From: Acetobacterium woodii DSM 1030
Lineage (GTDB): Bacteria; Bacillota; Clostridia; Eubacteriales; Eubacteriaceae
Length of the DNA stretch: 64,000 nucleotides
Assembly: GCF_000247605.1 (NCBI RefSeq)
Contig: NC_016894.1
Location: forward strand, 372,001 to 436,000
Direction: 5' to 3'
Shown: piece after piece, positions 49,286-58,049 of the stretch
How the letters are laid out: each line of letters starts with the position of its first letter
How positions within the stretch are numbered: the first letter of the stretch is position 1
The notes under the pieces: model-generated
What the model was told of the DNA's origin: nothing
The model's database searches: none
The model's input: the letters and a program-made list of their open reading frames with translations, nothing else
Program-made: the position numbers and the translations under genes

Positions 49286-49773
49286 ATCAGAAAGATTTTA
49301 TTTGTTTAAAAGAGGCCTTAGAAAAGAAAAAAAAGATTTTAGTTTCGAGCTGTTTGTTGGGAATGAAGATAAATTATGAAGGCAAAGCACACCCAATCGA
49401 TCAATTGCGGCAGCTTTTTCTGCAGGGACAAGCCATTCCGATTTGTCCCGAAGTGTTGGCAAACCTGCCAATTCCCAGAGATCCGGCCGAAATAGTAATG
49501 GTCAATGGGGAACGGAAAGTGTATAATAAAAAAGAACTTGATGTGACTGAAGATTATCGGTTAGGCGCGCAGCGAACCTTGGACACAGCGCGAACATCAG
49601 GGGCGAAGCTTGCAATTATGAAAAGCAACAGTCCTTCTTGTGGCTGTGGTAAAATTTATGACGGAACCTTTGGCAAAAATTTAATTGATGGCGACGGGAT
49701 TACGGTGGCATTATTAAAAGAAAATGGTGTTCGGGTAATAACCGAAGCAGATTTTCTGGCTTGCCTAAAATAA
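49282..49773 (+). CDS. DUF523 (YbbK-like) protein
   Basis: A 163-residue protein of the DUF523 family, recognised by VSSCLLGMKINYEG, IPICPEV, IPRDPAEIV and SNSPSCGCGKIYDGTF. Conserved Cys residues in these motifs suggest metal or cluster binding, but the family has no proven function. Translationally coupled to the preceding hexapeptide protein. AAATATG start context, after GGGGATG. Confidence 0.88.
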   Translation: MNQKDFICLKEALEKKKKILVSSCLLGMKINYEGKAHPIDQLRQLFLQGQAIPICPEVLANLPIPRDPAEIVMVNGERKVYNKKELDVTEDYRLGAQRTLDTARTSGAKLAIMKSNSPSCGCGKIYDGTFGKNLIDGDGITVALLKENGVRVITEADFLACLK

Positions 49774-49920
49774 GCTGATATCGGGAAAATACCGCGATCG
49801 GCACCAGCGGTTGGTGTAAACTGACGGGGAGTCAATGTTTATTTAATTGGTTTACAGTTTGCAAGGGTCTGGTTGAAATAATAACAGTGAGATCACGCTA
49901 AAGAAAAGTGAGGAGTAAGG

Positions 49921-50970
49921 ATGAAAAATAAACTCAATATCGGCGTTGTTTTTGGAGGACAATCTGGAGAACACGAAGTTTCCAGGGTTTCAGCCTACAA
50001 TGTTTTGGGGGTTATTGATCGTGACAAATACAATATTATAACCATTGGAATATCGAAAAAAGGGAAATGGTTTTTATTTTCCGGCGATTCTGAAAAAATT
50101 AAAGATGGCTCATGGGAACAGGATCAGAAGAATCTGATTGCTGATTTTTCAATTTTTTCACATCAGGAAATTTCGAAAATTGACATATTTTTTCCCGTTC
50201 TTCATGGTCCGATGGGTGAAGATGGCACCATTCAAGGGGTCTTTGAAATGCTTAACAAACCCTATGTTGGCTGCGGGGTATTAAGTTCGGCAGTGGGAAT
50301 GGATAAGGTTTTTTCGAAGATCATGTTCGAAAGTGTCGGAATTCCGACCGGAAAATATATTTATTTTAGAGAAAATGATTGGAAAAATGATCAGGCGACC
50401 CAGCTTGCGGGAATTGAAGCAGCGTTAGGTTATCCCGTTTTTGTTAAACCGGCAAATATGGGGTCGAGTGTCGGAATTAGTAAAGCCCATGATCGGGACG
50501 AGCTCATTCTGGCGATAAACGAAGCATTTATTTATGATAATAAATTAATTCTGGAAGCGTTTATAAAAGGCCGTGAAATTGAATGTGCGGTGCTTCAAGT
50601 TGGCGATACCGTGCGGGCTTCGATTCCGGGTGAAGTCATTCCTTCGAAAGAGTTTTATGACTACGAAGCAAAATATTCGGCAACCGAAGATTCCAAGGTC
50701 GTGATTCCGGCTGATTTGTCTCAAGAAGTTACCGAAAAAATTAGAAATTACGCCATTAAAGCTTTTGAAGCCATTGAAGGATCGGGTTTATCGCGGGTAG
50801 ATTTTTTTGTAACCGAAGATGAAGTGTTAATCAATGAAGTCAATACTTTACCGGGATTTACAAATATAAGTATGTATCCCAAAATGTGGGAAGCGACCGG
50901 AATTGGGTATAAAGAACTTGTCGATACGATTATTGCATCAGCGCAACGAAAACGCGTTACCGTTAGTTAG
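49921..50970 (+). CDS. ddl: D-alanine--D-alanine ligase
   Basis: ATP-grasp ligase joining two D-alanines for peptidoglycan. It is 349 residues: N-terminal GGQSGEHEVSRVSAYNV, ATP-grasp region with VKPANMGSSVGISKA, and the Mg2+-binding INEVNTLPGFTNISMYP near the end. A GAGGAG site precedes the ATG. It appears to be a single gene with about 150 bases before it that contain a small CACCA/TGGTG hairpin and nothing else. D-Ala-D-Lac or D-Ala-D-Ser ligase activity cannot be excluded, but there are no van genes nearby. Alanine racemase, which supplies D-Ala, is in the same region (55971). Confidence 0.95.
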   Translation: MKNKLNIGVVFGGQSGEHEVSRVSAYNVLGVIDRDKYNIITIGISKKGKWFLFSGDSEKIKDGSWEQDQKNLIADFSIFSHQEISKIDIFFPVLHGPMGEDGTIQGVFEMLNKPYVGCGVLSSAVGMDKVFSKIMFESVGIPTGKYIYFRENDWKNDQATQLAGIEAALGYPVFVKPANMGSSVGISKAHDRDELILAINEAFIYDNKLILEAFIKGREIECAVLQVGDTVRASIPGEVIPSKEFYDYEAKYSATEDSKVVIPADLSQEVTEKIRNYAIKAFEAIEGSGLSRVDFFVTEDEVLINEVNTLPGFTNISMYPKMWEATGIGYKELVDTIIASAQRKRVTVS

Positions 50971-51029
50971 CATAGTCAGTTTCGTTAAAATGCCGATTTC
51001 TAAAAAAAAACTTAAGACGATAATTTTTC

Positions 51030-51058
51030 TTGATTAAAAAACTTATCAATGGTTTAAT
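51030..51058 (+). promoter_or_regulatory. promoter of the DUF1934 gene
   Basis: TTGATT (51030-51035), 17-base spacer, TTTAAT (51053-51058), with AGGAGGAG close to the ATG at 51092. Confidence 0.55.
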
Positions 51059-51091
51059 AGTGAGAGAAATTATACCTCTAGGAGGAGACCG

Positions 51092-51523
51092 ATGACTGAA
51101 GAAAGAAAAAAAGTATGGTTATCCATTTCGGGAACCGTTAAGAATCAAGAAGAAAAAGATACCTTAGAATTTCTTACTGAAGGAGCCTTATACAAAGAAG
51201 CGAATCAGTCCTGTGTGACTTACGAAGAATCGGAAGTTTCAGGAATGGAAGGAACGATTACGACTGTTTGTGTGAACGCTCAAAAAGTGTCAGTCATTCG
51301 TTTAGGAACGACCAACTCGATTATGGAATTTGAACGAGGCAAAAGGAATCTTACTTGGTATTCAACACCATATGGCGATGTGACAATGGGGATTTTGACG
51401 AAAGACGTATTTGTAAACTATAACGATGAAAAAGAACCAACGAAGGTTTCGATTGACTACAACATTGAAATTGAAGGTGTGACGAATTCTCAGAATGTTC
51501 TGAACATAAAGATCACCCAATAA
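51092..51523 (+). CDS. DUF1934 domain-containing beta-barrel protein
   Basis: A 143-residue DUF1934 protein (calycin-like small beta-barrel), recognised by WLSISGTVKNQEEKDTLEF, MEGTITTVCVNAQKVSVIR and FERGKRNLTWYSTPYGDVTMG. Function unknown, with no membrane segment. In Clostridia it typically precedes argS, as it does here, but the two are now separated by a terminator and a mobile element. Confidence 0.88.
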   Translation: MTEERKKVWLSISGTVKNQEEKDTLEFLTEGALYKEANQSCVTYEESEVSGMEGTITTVCVNAQKVSVIRLGTTNSIMEFERGKRNLTWYSTPYGDVTMGILTKDVFVNYNDEKEPTKVSIDYNIEIEGVTNSQNVLNIKITQ

Positions 51524-51547
51524 ACAGTGGCCAGGGATGCCAATTAC

Positions 51548-51577
51548 AGGAGAAGCGCCAGGAGCGCTTCTCCTTTC
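51548..51577 (+). terminator. terminator between DUF1934 and argS
   Basis: AGGAGAAGCGC (51548-51558) pairs perfectly with GCGCTTCTCCT (51564-51574) across CAGGA; only a short TTTC follows. Confidence 0.75.
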
Positions 51578-51616
51578 AATTTCATCCGGTCAAAAGGGGT
51601 TAGAAAAGCGGCGACG

Positions 51617-51750
51617 AAGGGGACGGCACTTTTGCACGAAACAATTTCTCCACTGTCCGGCGGACAGTTCGCCGACACGTTACGAAATCGCTTGTGGAAA
51701 CGGCACCCAAAGCAACCATTGTTTGATGTTTTTTAATTTCGCAATTACTG
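51617..51750 (-). mobile_element. MITE-like palindromic element upstream of argS (copy B)
   Basis: Matches the reverse complement of copy A over GCACGAAACAATTTC, GGCGGACAGTTCG, CACGTTACGAAATCG and CACCCAAAGCAACC, with a central palindrome CTGTCCG-G-CGGACAG (51653-51667). The right end (GCAATTACTGA) is degenerate, the left end is not recognisable, and no target duplication is visible, so it is an older or damaged copy. It lies directly before argS. Confidence 0.8.
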
Positions 51751-51780
51751 ATAAAATAGAAAAGTGAGAGGAAACGAAGG

Positions 51781-53457
51781 ATGTATATACGTGAACAGAT
51801 TACCGAACAGATAAAAAATATCATTGGCGAGGCCCTGAATCAGGTTCAGGCGACCGGAGCATTAAACATTGAAACCAGACCCGACCTTTTTTTGGAAATT
51901 CCAAGAGAAAAAGAACATGGCGAGTATTCAACGAATATTGCCATGCAACTGCCCAAACAAACTAAAAAAGCGCCGCGATTTATTGCCGAAACATTAGTTG
52001 CCCATATGAAAACGGACGATTCTTATCTCGAGGCAATTGAAATAGCCGGGCCCGGTTTCATTAATTTTAAATTAAAAAAAGAGTGGCATTATGAGGTTTT
52101 AAAAGAAGTGGCCGAGCTGAAAGCCGATTATGGTCGGAATCAAAAAAACAGCGGCAAAAAATTCAATCTGGAATTTATTTCGGCCAATCCAACGGGGCCG
52201 ATGCATATGGGAAATGCCAGAGGTGGTGCAATTGGGGATATCTTAGCAGCGGTAGCTGAATGGACGGGTTACGATGTTACCCGGGAGTTTTATATTAATG
52301 ATGCGGGCAACCAGATTGTCAAGTTTGGAGATTCTCTGGATGCCCGTTACCGTCAACTCATGGGCGAAGACATCTCTTTTCCGGAAGATGGTTATCAAGG
52401 TGAAGACATTACCGAACATATGAAAATATTCATTGCCGAAAACGGCGATGTCCACCGAGCAATGACACCCGAGGAACGTAAACCGCTGTTAATTGATTAT
52501 GCGCTTAATAAAAATCTCAAACAAATGCGCAGTGACTTGGCGGCGTATGGGATCCATTATGATGTATGGTTTTCAGAACAAAGTCTTTACGATAGCGGGG
52601 CTATTAAAAAGACCATTGAGCTGTTAGAAAAAGGCGGTTTTACCTATGAACAGGAGGGGGCTTTGTGGTTTAAGGCAACTTCGTTTGGATCGGAGAAGGA
52701 TGATGTGTTAATCCGGGCGAATGGTTTGCCCACCTATTTTATGGCCGATATTGCCTATCATATGGATAAGTTTATTAACCGTAAATTTGATCGTTGCATC
52801 AATGTCTGGGGCGCTGATCACCATGGTCATGTGGCTCGACTTAAAGGAGCCTTGACAGCGGTGGGAATTGATGCCCAAAATTTTGACGTGGTGATTATGC
52901 AATTAGTCAGACTGTTGCGAAATGGCGAAGTCGCAAGAATGTCGAAACGTCAGGGAAAAGCTATCGCGTTAACGGATCTGATTGATGAAGTGGGTGTTGA
53001 CGCGACCCGATTTTTCTTTAATTTGCGTTCGCCGGATAGCCATTTTGATTTTGATCTGGGTTTAGCCATTGAACAGTCAAACGATAACCCGGTGTTTTAT
53101 GTTCAGTACGCGCATGCTCGAATTTGCAGCATTATTCGTCAGATGACGGAAGAATTGGATCAAACAATCGCTTTGGACTACAACCGACTAATTGAAAAAG
53201 AAGAATTAAATCTGATGGAAATTATTGCTAATTTTCCTGACGAAATTCTGATGGCCGAAGATAAATTGGACCCCAGTCGAATTACCAGATATACGATTGA
53301 TCTGGCGGCGGCTTTCCATAGCTTTTATAATGCCTGTCATGTCCGTGTTGAGGATAAGGCTTTAATGAAAGCCCGGGTGGCATTGATTGAAGCAACTCAG
53401 CAAGTTATTCAGAACGCTTTGGGTATTTTAGGAGTATCGGCTCCGGAAAGAATGTAA
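51781..53457 (+). CDS. argS: arginyl-tRNA synthetase
   Basis: Class I aminoacyl-tRNA synthetase charging tRNA-Arg, 558 residues. The HIGH-type motif appears as ANPTGPMHMGNARGG and the KMSKS region as RMSKRQGKAI. The N-terminal additional domain and the C-terminal all-helical DALR domain (ending GVSAPERM) are complete. GAGAGG lies before the ATG. A MITE lies between it and the DUF1934 gene, so transcription probably starts within or just after the element; the TAAAAT at 51752-51757 is a possible -10. It lies two bases before tcdA, and the two are likely cotranscribed. Confidence 0.97.
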   Translation: MYIREQITEQIKNIIGEALNQVQATGALNIETRPDLFLEIPREKEHGEYSTNIAMQLPKQTKKAPRFIAETLVAHMKTDDSYLEAIEIAGPGFINFKLKKEWHYEVLKEVAELKADYGRNQKNSGKKFNLEFISANPTGPMHMGNARGGAIGDILAAVAEWTGYDVTREFYINDAGNQIVKFGDSLDARYRQLMGEDISFPEDGYQGEDITEHMKIFIAENGDVHRAMTPEERKPLLIDYALNKNLKQMRSDLAAYGIHYDVWFSEQSLYDSGAIKKTIELLEKGGFTYEQEGALWFKATSFGSEKDDVLIRANGLPTYFMADIAYHMDKFINRKFDRCINVWGADHHGHVARLKGALTAVGIDAQNFDVVIMQLVRLLRNGEVARMSKRQGKAIALTDLIDEVGVDATRFFFNLRSPDSHFDFDLGLAIEQSNDNPVFYVQYAHARICSIIRQMTEELDQTIALDYNRLIEKEELNLMEIIANFPDEILMAEDKLDPSRITRYTIDLAAAFHSFYNACHVRVEDKALMKARVALIEATQQVIQNALGILGVSAPERM

Positions 53458-53459
53458 AA

Positions 53460-54170
53460 ATGAAAACTGAAACAGGGATTTTTGACCGGACTGAAAAACT
53501 TATTGGAAAATCTGGTTTAGAGATTCTTAAGAATGCCAGAGTAATCTTATTTGGGGTTGGCGGAGTAGGGTCATTTGTGGCAGAGGCGTTAATTAGAAGT
53601 GGGGTTGGGTTCTTAACGATTGTCGATAAAGATACGATTGATCCCAGTAATTTGAATCGTCAGATTATGGCTAACGTAAAAACCGTCGGGATGAAAAAAG
53701 TAGACGTGATGGCCAGACGGCTGATGAGCATTAATCCACTTTCAATTGTACACCCCATGTATAAGTGTTATATGCCCGAAAATGCGCATGAGTTTCATCT
53801 TCAGGATTATGACTATGTTATTGATGCGGTAGATATGGTGACGGCAAAAATCGACTTGGTGGTTAGAAGTCAGGATAACAAGGTACCAATTATCAGTTGT
53901 ATGGGAACCGGAAATAAAATGGATGCCAGCCGTTTTAATATTACTGATATTTATGAAACTTCGGTATGTCCGCTGGCAAAAGTCATGCGTAAAGAATTGC
54001 GGGAACGCGGGATCAAGTCGCTTAAAGTTCTTTATTCAACGGAAGCGCCAATGATTCGCGAAAGCCCACCGGGGAGTATCGCTTTTGTGCCATCAGTAGC
54101 AGGTCTTTTGATTGCCGGAGAAGTGGTTCGGGATCTTCTGGCAGCTAACAATACCGAGCATCATAACTGA
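53460..54170 (+). CDS. tcdA: tRNA threonylcarbamoyladenosine dehydratase (CsdL/TcdA)
   Basis: A 236-residue ThiF/E1-like ATP-dependent enzyme that cyclises t6A37 in tRNA to ct6A. The nucleotide loop ILFGVGGVGSFVAEALIRSG and the DKDTIDPSNLNRQI adenylation segment are present, along with the conserved cysteine near SVCPLAKVMRKELRERG. It follows argS by two bases. A ThiF or HesA role is less likely because no sulphur-carrier protein or thiamine genes are nearby. Confidence 0.92.
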   Translation: MKTETGIFDRTEKLIGKSGLEILKNARVILFGVGGVGSFVAEALIRSGVGFLTIVDKDTIDPSNLNRQIMANVKTVGMKKVDVMARRLMSINPLSIVHPMYKCYMPENAHEFHLQDYDYVIDAVDMVTAKIDLVVRSQDNKVPIISCMGTGNKMDASRFNITDIYETSVCPLAKVMRKELRERGIKSLKVLYSTEAPMIRESPPGSIAFVPSVAGLLIAGEVVRDLLAANNTEHHN

Positions 54171-54184
54171 GGCAGACCTTGCGT

Positions 54185-54239
54185 CGTCAAATAAATAACT
54201 TAAAAAATTTTCAAGTTATTTATTTGACGGCATTTTTTT
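54185..54239 (+). terminator. terminator after tcdA
   Basis: A perfect 17-bp stem: CGTCAAATAAATAACTT (54185-54201) with its complement at 54213-54229, then seven T. Confidence 0.92.
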
Positions 54240-54295
54240 ATTCATTTATGTTATACTTTTATTGAGAGCCGATTTTGAAATAAGGAGGGAAAACC

Positions 54296-54610
54296 ATGAA
54301 AAAAAACTGTATTGAAGCAGATCTGTTTTGTGTCAATTGTGAGAACGAAACAACTCATGAAATTGAATATAAAGATGAACAGATTTATCGAATTACTTGT
54401 GAAAACTGTGGCATTCAAGTCCAGATCAATCCGGAATTTGTGAATAAACATTTTAAGGAAGAGTTCATCAAACGTATTTTCACTAAACCGGTTCGGATGA
54501 CAGAAGAAATGGAGGCGGATTTAAGTTTGTTTTTAAAATCGCTGCCCTCTCGAGTGATTTCGAAACCTTATCGAGTGTATAAAGAATACACTGAAAAAAC
54601 GAAAGAATAA
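54296..54610 (+). CDS. small zinc-ribbon-like protein (bh protein family)
   Basis: A 104-residue protein with two CxxC pairs (FCVNCENETTHEI and ITCENCGIQVQI) that would bind one zinc ion, followed by a helical C-terminal half (TEEMEADLSLFLKSLPSRV). It resembles proteins annotated as bh protein in clostridia; function unknown. AAGGAGGG lies 8 bases before the ATG. The roughly 180 bases after it (54611-54793) hold AT-rich small inverted repeats and no other gene. Confidence 0.75.
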   Translation: MKKNCIEADLFCVNCENETTHEIEYKDEQIYRITCENCGIQVQINPEFVNKHFKEEFIKRIFTKPVRMTEEMEADLSLFLKSLPSRVISKPYRVYKEYTEKTKE

Positions 54611-54793
54611 ATTTAAATTAGAAGATTAAATATCAACATGTACTTTTACATATGAAAAAGTATTAACTGCTAATATGAAATTAATATTAGGCTTTGAAAA
54701 GAACAATATAATCAGCGTAAAATTAAAAAAAATCTGTACAAATGGCGGAAATTATGGTTAAATCTACTTGTGAAAGTGGCTGGAAGGAGTAAA

Positions 54794-55282
54794 ATGATAC
54801 GGATAGGAATAGGCTACGATGTCCATCGTTTAGTTGAAAATCGATCACTCATTTTAGGCGGTGTAAAAATAGACCATGCTTTGGGTCTCCTCGGACATTC
54901 AGACGCCGATGTTTTGGTGCACGCAATTATGGATGCGTTGTTAGGGGCGTTGGCGTTAGGGGATATTGGCCAACATTTTCCCGATACCGATCCCGCATAT
55001 AAAGATTGTGATAGCCTGGTGCTGTTAAAAAAAGTCGGCGAGTTGGTGGCCAATAAAGGTTATCGGATTAATAACATTGATTCAACAATCATTGCCCAGG
55101 CACCAAAGCTCAAACCCTATATTGGAATGATGGTGGCAAATATTGAAAAAACGCTGGCTTTAAGTGCCGAGTGCGTCAGTGTGAAAGCCACAACCGAAGA
55201 AGGGCTAGGTTTTACCGGGAGTGAACAGGGGATTGCGGCGAACGCCGTAGTGAGTCTTTTGAAAGGAGAAATAACAAAATGA
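54794..55282 (+). CDS. ispF: 2-C-methyl-D-erythritol 2,4-cyclodiphosphate synthase
   Basis: MEP-pathway isoprenoid enzyme producing MEcPP, 162 residues, usually a trimer. Metal-binding Asp and His are in GIGYDVHRL, with the [19 protein letters not shown] and [10 protein letters not shown] motifs. I start at ATG 54794, preceded by AAGGAG, and not at the in-frame GTG at 54770, since IspF N-termini begin [11 protein letters not shown]. Its stop overlaps mtnN by four bases. ispD is not in the window. Confidence 0.96.
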   Translation: MIRIGIGYDVHRLVENRSLILGGVKIDHALGLLGHSDADVLVHAIMDALLGALALGDIGQHFPDTDPAYKDCDSLVLLKKVGELVANKGYRINNIDSTIIAQAPKLKPYIGMMVANIEKTLALSAECVSVKATTEEGLGFTGSEQGIAANAVVSLLKGEITK

Positions 55283-55968
55283 TCGGGATTATTGCAGCCA
55301 TGGACAGTGAGGTGCAGGATATTAAGTCGGCAATGGAAGATGGGATTAAAATCCATCACGGGGGGATGACTTTTTATAAAGGAAAACTAAAAAATAAAGA
55401 AGTTGTTGCGGTTAAAAGTGGCATTGGAAAAGTTAATGCCGCCATGTGTGCGCAAATTCTCATTGACATTTTTAAAGTAACAACGATTATCCATGTCGGT
55501 GTGGCCGGAGCGATTCATCCGGAGCTTGAAATTGGTGACATCGTTATTTCCGCAGAGAGCTGTCAATATGACATGGATGCCAGCGCTTTTGGGCATCCGC
55601 GCGGGGAGATCCCAAACATGGATATTACTTTTTTCAAAGCTGATCCGACGCTGATTAAATTGGCAACTGCGGCGGCTACAAAACTGAATATTTCTTTTCG
55701 GATCGGGCGAGTTTTAACTGCCGATTTAGGAGTAAACTCAAATGAACTCAAGCAGGAATTGCGGAAAGAATTTGACGGTCTTTGTGTGGAAATGGAAGGC
55801 GCCGCAGTTGGGCAGGTGGCGATGTTAAATCAAATTCCCTATGTGGTGATTCGTTCCATCTCTGATAAGGCAGATTCCAATATGACGGAAGACTATCAAA
55901 ATAATTTAACGGCATCGATTAAACATGGGGTGGACATGGTGCTCAATATGGTTCAGGGAGTCGCCTAG
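55279..55968 (+). CDS. mtnN: 5'-methylthioadenosine/S-adenosylhomocysteine nucleosidase
   Basis: A 229-residue nucleosidase that cleaves adenine from methylthioadenosine and S-adenosylhomocysteine, important in an acetogen with heavy methyl-transfer chemistry (inference). Motifs [27 protein letters not shown] (purine-site Glu) and SISDKAD (catalytic Asp) are present. It overlaps ispF by four bases (ATGA) and ends 2 bases before alr. Confidence 0.95.
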   Translation: MIGIIAAMDSEVQDIKSAMEDGIKIHHGGMTFYKGKLKNKEVVAVKSGIGKVNAAMCAQILIDIFKVTTIIHVGVAGAIHPELEIGDIVISAESCQYDMDASAFGHPRGEIPNMDITFFKADPTLIKLATAAATKLNISFRIGRVLTADLGVNSNELKQELRKEFDGLCVEMEGAAVGQVAMLNQIPYVVIRSISDKADSNMTEDYQNNLTASIKHGVDMVLNMVQGVA

Positions 55969-55970
55969 AT

Positions 55971-57158
55971 ATGGAAGAACTGACACTTCGCCCAACCTGG
56001 GCGGAAATTGACTTAGATGCGCTGACAAACAATTATGAAGAAATCCGAAGAATTGTCGGACCAAACGTTAAAATTTTAGGCGTCGTCAAAGCGGATGCCT
56101 ACGGACATGGCAGTTTGGAGTGTGCCCGGACGTTATGTCGTGCCGGCGCTGATATGCTGGCAGTGGCCTTTATTGATGAAGCGATTGCGTTAAGGCAGGG
56201 CGGGATCACGGAACAAATTTTGTTGTTAGGTTATACCGCTAAAGAACATATCCCAGATCTGATTCGCTGGGATGTTATCCCCGGGGTTTACCAGATGGAT
56301 TTTGCGATCGCGTTGTCAGATTATTGCCAAGAAACGGGAACGCACCATCCAATTCATGTTAAACTGGATACCGGGATGGGCAGAATTGGCATTGATTGGG
56401 AGTGTGCTTCAACAGAAATCAAAGCGATGAATGAATTACCGGGGATCGAAATTCAGGGATTATACAGCCATTTTTCCACGGCAGATGCGACAGATAAAAG
56501 TTATACCAAAAAACAGCTCGGCCGTTTTAAACAAGTGATTTCGGAATTGCAGGCAATGAATATTGAAATTCCCATTAAGCACATTGCTAACAGTGCGGCA
56601 ATTTTTGATGTTGATGTGGAAGGCGTTCATTTTGATATGGTTCGTCCCGGGATTATCCTGTATGGTTTGTACCCGTCGTCCGAAGTAGACCGCACCAAAA
56701 TAGATTTAAAACCGGTGATGACGCTTAAATCAACTATTGTCCACTTGAAGACAATTCATCCCGGCGATTCGTTGAGTTATGGCAATCGTTTTGTAGCCAA
56801 AACGGATCGACTCATCGGGACCTTGCCAATTGGTTATGCCGATGGATTTACCCGAATGCTTAACGGAAAAGCGACTATCTGGCATGACGGACAACAGGCA
56901 CCAATTGTTGGCAGTATTTGTATGGATCAGTGTATGACCGATCTAACCGATTTAAAAGCGGTTTCGCTTTATGACGAGGTGGAAATTTTCGGCAACAATA
57001 TCTCAGCTGATGTTTTAGCAGATAGCCTGGGAACAATAAATTATGAAATAACCTGTATGGTAAACAAACGGGTGCCCCGGGTTTATCTTAAAGATGGTCA
57101 CCCACAGTTTATTCGCCGGGATATTTTAGATCATAACATTAACAACGATCACTATTAA
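55971..57158 (+). CDS. alr: alanine racemase
   Basis: PLP-dependent racemase making D-alanine for peptidoglycan, 395 residues. The PLP lysine is in VVKADAYGHGS near residue 40; the C-terminal beta-domain holds the catalytic tyrosine region SYGNRF and IGYADGFTR, with HDGQQAPIVGSICMDQCMTDLT. Third gene of the ispF-mtnN-alr unit, spaced 2 bases from mtnN. The stop codon TAA is followed at once by a MITE remnant (57160-57210). Confidence 0.96.
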   Translation: MEELTLRPTWAEIDLDALTNNYEEIRRIVGPNVKILGVVKADAYGHGSLECARTLCRAGADMLAVAFIDEAIALRQGGITEQILLLGYTAKEHIPDLIRWDVIPGVYQMDFAIALSDYCQETGTHHPIHVKLDTGMGRIGIDWECASTEIKAMNELPGIEIQGLYSHFSTADATDKSYTKKQLGRFKQVISELQAMNIEIPIKHIANSAAIFDVDVEGVHFDMVRPGIILYGLYPSSEVDRTKIDLKPVMTLKSTIVHLKTIHPGDSLSYGNRFVAKTDRLIGTLPIGYADGFTRMLNGKATIWHDGQQAPIVGSICMDQCMTDLTDLKAVSLYDEVEIFGNNISADVLADSLGTINYEITCMVNKRVPRVYLKDGHPQFIRRDILDHNINNDHY

Positions 57159-57159
57159 T

Positions 57160-57210
57160 TGAGAATTGCGAAACTGGGCTCAAAGCTCACGGCATTTTCG
57201 CAATTACCTA
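57160..57210 (+). mobile_element. MITE-like element, short palindromic remnant (copy D)
   Basis: TGAGAATTGCGAAACTGGGC to GCAATTACCTA matches the right end of copy A (GCGAAACTGGGC, CATTTTCGCAATT) and itself forms a hairpin. It follows the alr stop codon directly. No target duplication is visible, so it may be a solo deletion derivative. Confidence 0.75.
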
Positions 57211-57237
57211 ATGATTATTAAAGATAAGGAGAATTAA

Positions 57238-58047
57238 ATGGCATTTTTAGAAGAAACCGCTAAGGAAATTCGTAAGGATATTGTAAAAATGATTGGTAAA
57301 GCAAGTTCTGGTCATCCCGGAGGTTCTTTATCTTCAGTAGAGATTTTAACCCTGCTTTATTTTGAACAAATGAAGGTGGATGAAAAAAATCCCAAGGATG
57401 ACAACCGCGATCGCTTTGTGTTATCAAAAGGCCATGCTGCGCCGGTCCTTTATGCGACCTTGGCTCAAAAAGGTTTTTTTGCCAAAGCTGAGCTGGAAAA
57501 CTTAAGACAATTAGGTTCAATGCTCCAAGGACATCCGGATATGAAAAAAGTTCCCGGTGTTGATATGTCAACTGGCTCATTGGGACAGGGAATCTCAGCG
57601 GCAGTGGGGATGGCCCTGGCCGGAAAAATGGATGATAAAACCCATAAGGTATATGCTTTATTGGGAGACGGTGAATTGCAGGAAGGGCTTGTGTGGGAAG
57701 CAGTGATGGCAGCAAGTCATTATCGGCTTAACAATTTAATTGCCTTTGTAGATAATAATAATCTTCAGACTGATGGGGCAATTTGTGATGTGATGTCGCC
57801 TTTCCCAATTGATGACAAATTTTCAGCTTTTGGCTGGAATGTGATTACGGTGGAGGATGGTCATAGTTTTGATGAACTAAGAATAGCGGTAGAAGCGGCT
57901 AAAAAATCAGAAGATCGACCAACGGTTATCATTTGTAAAACAGTTAAGGGAAAATGTGTCTCTTTTATGGAAAATAATGCTGGATGGCATGGAAAAGGGC
58001 CGAATGCTGAAGAAGTAAAACAAGCATTGGCAGAATTGGAGGCATAA
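57238..58047 (+). CDS. transketolase, N-terminal half (TPP-binding subunit)
   Basis: A 269-residue subunit of a split transketolase. It has the TPP/Mg2+ motif beginning GDGELQEGLVWEAVMAA and ending with a NN pair (FVDNNNLQ), plus GKASSGHPGGSLSSVEIL and KGHAAPVLYATLAQKG. It needs the downstream gene product for the pyrimidine and C-terminal domains. It transfers two-carbon units in the pentose phosphate pathway. Two-gene transketolases are normal in Clostridia, so this is not a frameshift. AAGGAG precedes the start. Confidence 0.95.
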   Translation: MAFLEETAKEIRKDIVKMIGKASSGHPGGSLSSVEILTLLYFEQMKVDEKNPKDDNRDRFVLSKGHAAPVLYATLAQKGFFAKAELENLRQLGSMLQGHPDMKKVPGVDMSTGSLGQGISAAVGMALAGKMDDKTHKVYALLGDGELQEGLVWEAVMAASHYRLNNLIAFVDNNNLQTDGAICDVMSPFPIDDKFSAFGWNVITVEDGHSFDELRIAVEAAKKSEDRPTVIICKTVKGKCVSFMENNAGWHGKGPNAEEVKQALAELEA

Positions 58048-58049
58048 TC

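Noticed and set aside
51527-51824. Three short ORFs across the argS upstream region
   Set aside because: They run through the terminator and the palindromic element in several frames without ribosome sites.
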